Positions 61,899 to 64,000 of a stretch of 64,000 nucleotides of DNA are shown in pieces. The stretch covers positions 7,746,001-7,810,000 of the forward strand of contig CAMRHE010000012.1 of the NCBI GenBank assembly GCA_947044405.1, given 5' to 3'. Origin of the DNA: Leptodactylus fallax (taxonomy: Eukaryota; Chordata; Amphibia; Anura; Leptodactylidae). The notes under the pieces were generated by a model, which did not search any database, was not told the origin of the DNA, and worked only from the letters and a program-made list of their open reading frames with translations. A program made the position numbers and the translations under genes. Numbering within the stretch: the stretch's first letter is position 1; each line of letters opens with the position of its first letter.

Positions 61899-64000
61899 TA
61901 TTAATTTTCCAAATTAGGCCCACATTTTAAATCCAAGAAAACCCTTTTTTATACTGGATTACTGACTTGCATGGAGAGGGGACTGGGTGTCTCAGTTTAA
62001 AAAGAAAATAAACTGTTCATGATTATTGTATAAGTAAAAGCTAAATATTAATTTTCATCTGAAATATTCAAATGTTAAGAGGGTAAGGTACATATATTGA
62101 ATCACAGGAAATTCAGAATAGTACAAAATAGATAGACTGAAGTCTTTTTACTTTGTGAAGTGGGGGGAGAAAACATTATAATTTGATGTGATGGCTTAAA
62201 ATGATGGATTTGTTTTTGTGTGGATATAGATGGTTTACTTTGAAGCATTTATAGGTAATTGCCCAATCCTTGTATGCATTTTTGATCAGACGGAATATTC
62301 ATTACAATGTGTAGATGTCTGTTTGTACTTATAATAAACACAAAATTAGCACTATTTACTAAAGAAAAGTAATACCAGAAACATTAAATGGTACAGACAT
62401 TCTACATGTGGTAACAATAGTTCCCATGTCAAGAAAGTAAAGCAAACTTGGCATTGCATGAAATATATATCATGTGATGCAAAACAACATAACATGAATA
62501 ATAAAAGCATTTAAATGGTATAATTTATATTAAGAATATGCTGAAGGTTTTAGACAGCACCCCACCATTGTCTCCTGAATGGAACAGGTGATGAACCTAT
62601 AATGACTTGTGATACAATACTATAAAAGGAAATGATTGACTCTTATAATGTTTATTACACTGAATAGTTTTTTTTGTCTTGTAATACTCGACAAAAGGCA
62701 TAACTTGTACAGAAGCTCCTGGGCCACAGTCATGGAAATAGCTATTGAGGGGGGGGGGGGGGGGCAGAGGTGGAAGCTGCTACCAGTCCCTGGACCCTGA
62801 GGGGGTCATTACAGATTTTGCATTGGGGCCCAGGAGCATCAACTTCCGCCTCTGGCCACAGTATAAAATCTGTAATACCTTATGGATGTGTTTATATTGC
62901 TCTCAGGCTCCAGGCCCTGGCTGTAAATGCTGCCTTTGCACCCTCTAATCTATACCCAAAGGCAAAAGAGTCTTAGTAAACACAAAAAATAGTTTCTTAA
63001 ATTGATTTTCCAGGATATGTTTCCTCCAGTGAATGGAATGCTTGGGCTGGAAGTGCAGAGACACAGGTGACCGCTAGAGCCAACCACTGGCCTCAGCCAT
63101 CACATTTACCTGTGACATAACTACTGATAGGTCACTGGTACCCAACATGTGACTACAGAGGTCAGGGATTGACCACAGTAGTCACTGAAAGCTTTGGATT
63201 TCTGGTCTGGCCAGAACTCATGTCAGAAAGAATGAGGGCAAGTGGGTTTCGCTTTTTTTTTTTCCTCCCACCCCATGTTCCTCCTGGAATTACCACATGT
63301 CATGTAATAAATGTTTAATCATCGCTGGATGTATTTATGGAACACAAGTATCCAGCATACAAGTGCTCATTAAGCCTACTGTAATAAGCACCACATATGT
63401 CAGCAATAAATACAATTTAGAGTCTCACCATGATTTAAAAAATTATAGGTCAAACATATCAGCTTGCCTTTTATCTGCATTTTAGGTCTGCTACATTAGG
63501 GCATATTTTTGATCTGTTCTACAGTTAGACTAGAGTAGCTACAGCGTAACTAAACACTTATTTATTTTTTTAATAAATCCATAGTTCTGGTGAAGATAAA
63601 AAGTTTTATGTCACTGGCAGTGTTCCCTGTCATACCAGTAAGGACTTGAGATCGTAGGTTTGCCTAGAGTTGGAATGCCAAGTGGTGTCCCTGGATCTGC
63701 TTTACCTCCTGATGATTCGGAATGTTGTGTTTGGACCGTGGGATTTATTAAAAGTTTGCTTTATAACTCTCCATTCTCCCATCCTGTGTTTTATCTGTCC
63801 CTCAGCTATATACTCCATCACAGTAATATTTTAAAAAATACCTGCAATACCAATTGTGTACATAGAGATATATAACAATAGTGATGAATAGTAAACATTT
63901 GTGCAATTCCAGAATGATATATGTTACAAAAGTGTATTAATTTATAAAATACAACTGAACATTAATTTAAAAAATGTATAAAAAAAATATGATATATGCA
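61899..64000. other. AT-rich DNA, no gene seen
   Basis: A G-run of 16 to 17 bases lies at 62749-62764, next to GC-rich DNA (62700-62870) that resembles a decayed non-coding repeat. No domain-like ORF to the window end. Confidence 0.5.

Overview
The window looks like gene-poor nuclear DNA from a vertebrate, most likely an anuran amphibian. It is AT-rich and shows no recognisable host exon. It holds several Tc1/mariner families, TTAA-bounded (piggyBac-like) and TAA/TTA-bounded (Harbinger-like) MITEs, L2-type LINEs, hAT remnants, LTR elements and a tRNA-derived SINE. The organism call is inference from repeat content only.

Layout. 0-10 kb: mostly unique AT-rich DNA with one small MITE, a palindromic repeat between two (ATCT)n tracts, and an L2-like LINE tail (minus). 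10-15 kb: two Tc1 fragments, a second L2 LINE (minus) with a readable reverse-transcriptase YADD box, and an almost full-length but dead Tc1 element. 17-24 kb: a nest of a hAT/ZBED-type transposase pseudogene (minus) split by a probable LTR and by a solo LTR with a perfect TTGAG target duplication, followed by a TTAA-bounded MITE. 27-32 kb: a TTAA-type non-autonomous element with alternating-orientation units, interrupted by a Tc1 element whose transposase has one nonsense codon, then a SINE. 34-40 kb: palindromic MITEs, another decayed Tc1, and a hAT-like element carrying a 31-bp minisatellite next to a lone Tc1 terminus. 42-43 kb: a large inverted repeat. 46-50.5 kb: three more Tc1 copies, one with a 325-codon uninterrupted transposase, one inserted in a palindromic MITE.

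The most interesting locus is 50824-54833 (minus strand). It is a complete non-autonomous LTR retrotransposon: about 430-bp LTRs with TG...CA ends, ACAT target duplication, a primer-binding-site-like TGG two bases after the 5' LTR, and a polypurine tract before the 3' LTR. Its 3.15-kb interior has no reverse transcriptase, protease or integrase. It holds an intron-less, nearly intact chimeric reading frame of about 870 codons: a long coiled coil including about 90 residues closely resembling the rod of non-muscle myosin II heavy chain, followed by about 100 residues closely resembling the SPRY domain of hnRNP U. This looks like capture and fusion of at least two cellular mRNAs by a retroelement. 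One single-base frameshift near the N-terminus and loss of the poly(A) signal from the 3' LTR suggest that this copy is inactive.

54.8-64 kb: a roughly 700-bp palindromic element, a long unique stretch, and a nearly full-length Tc1 of a further family (minus). No gene network or operon is present; the genes seen all belong to mobile elements.
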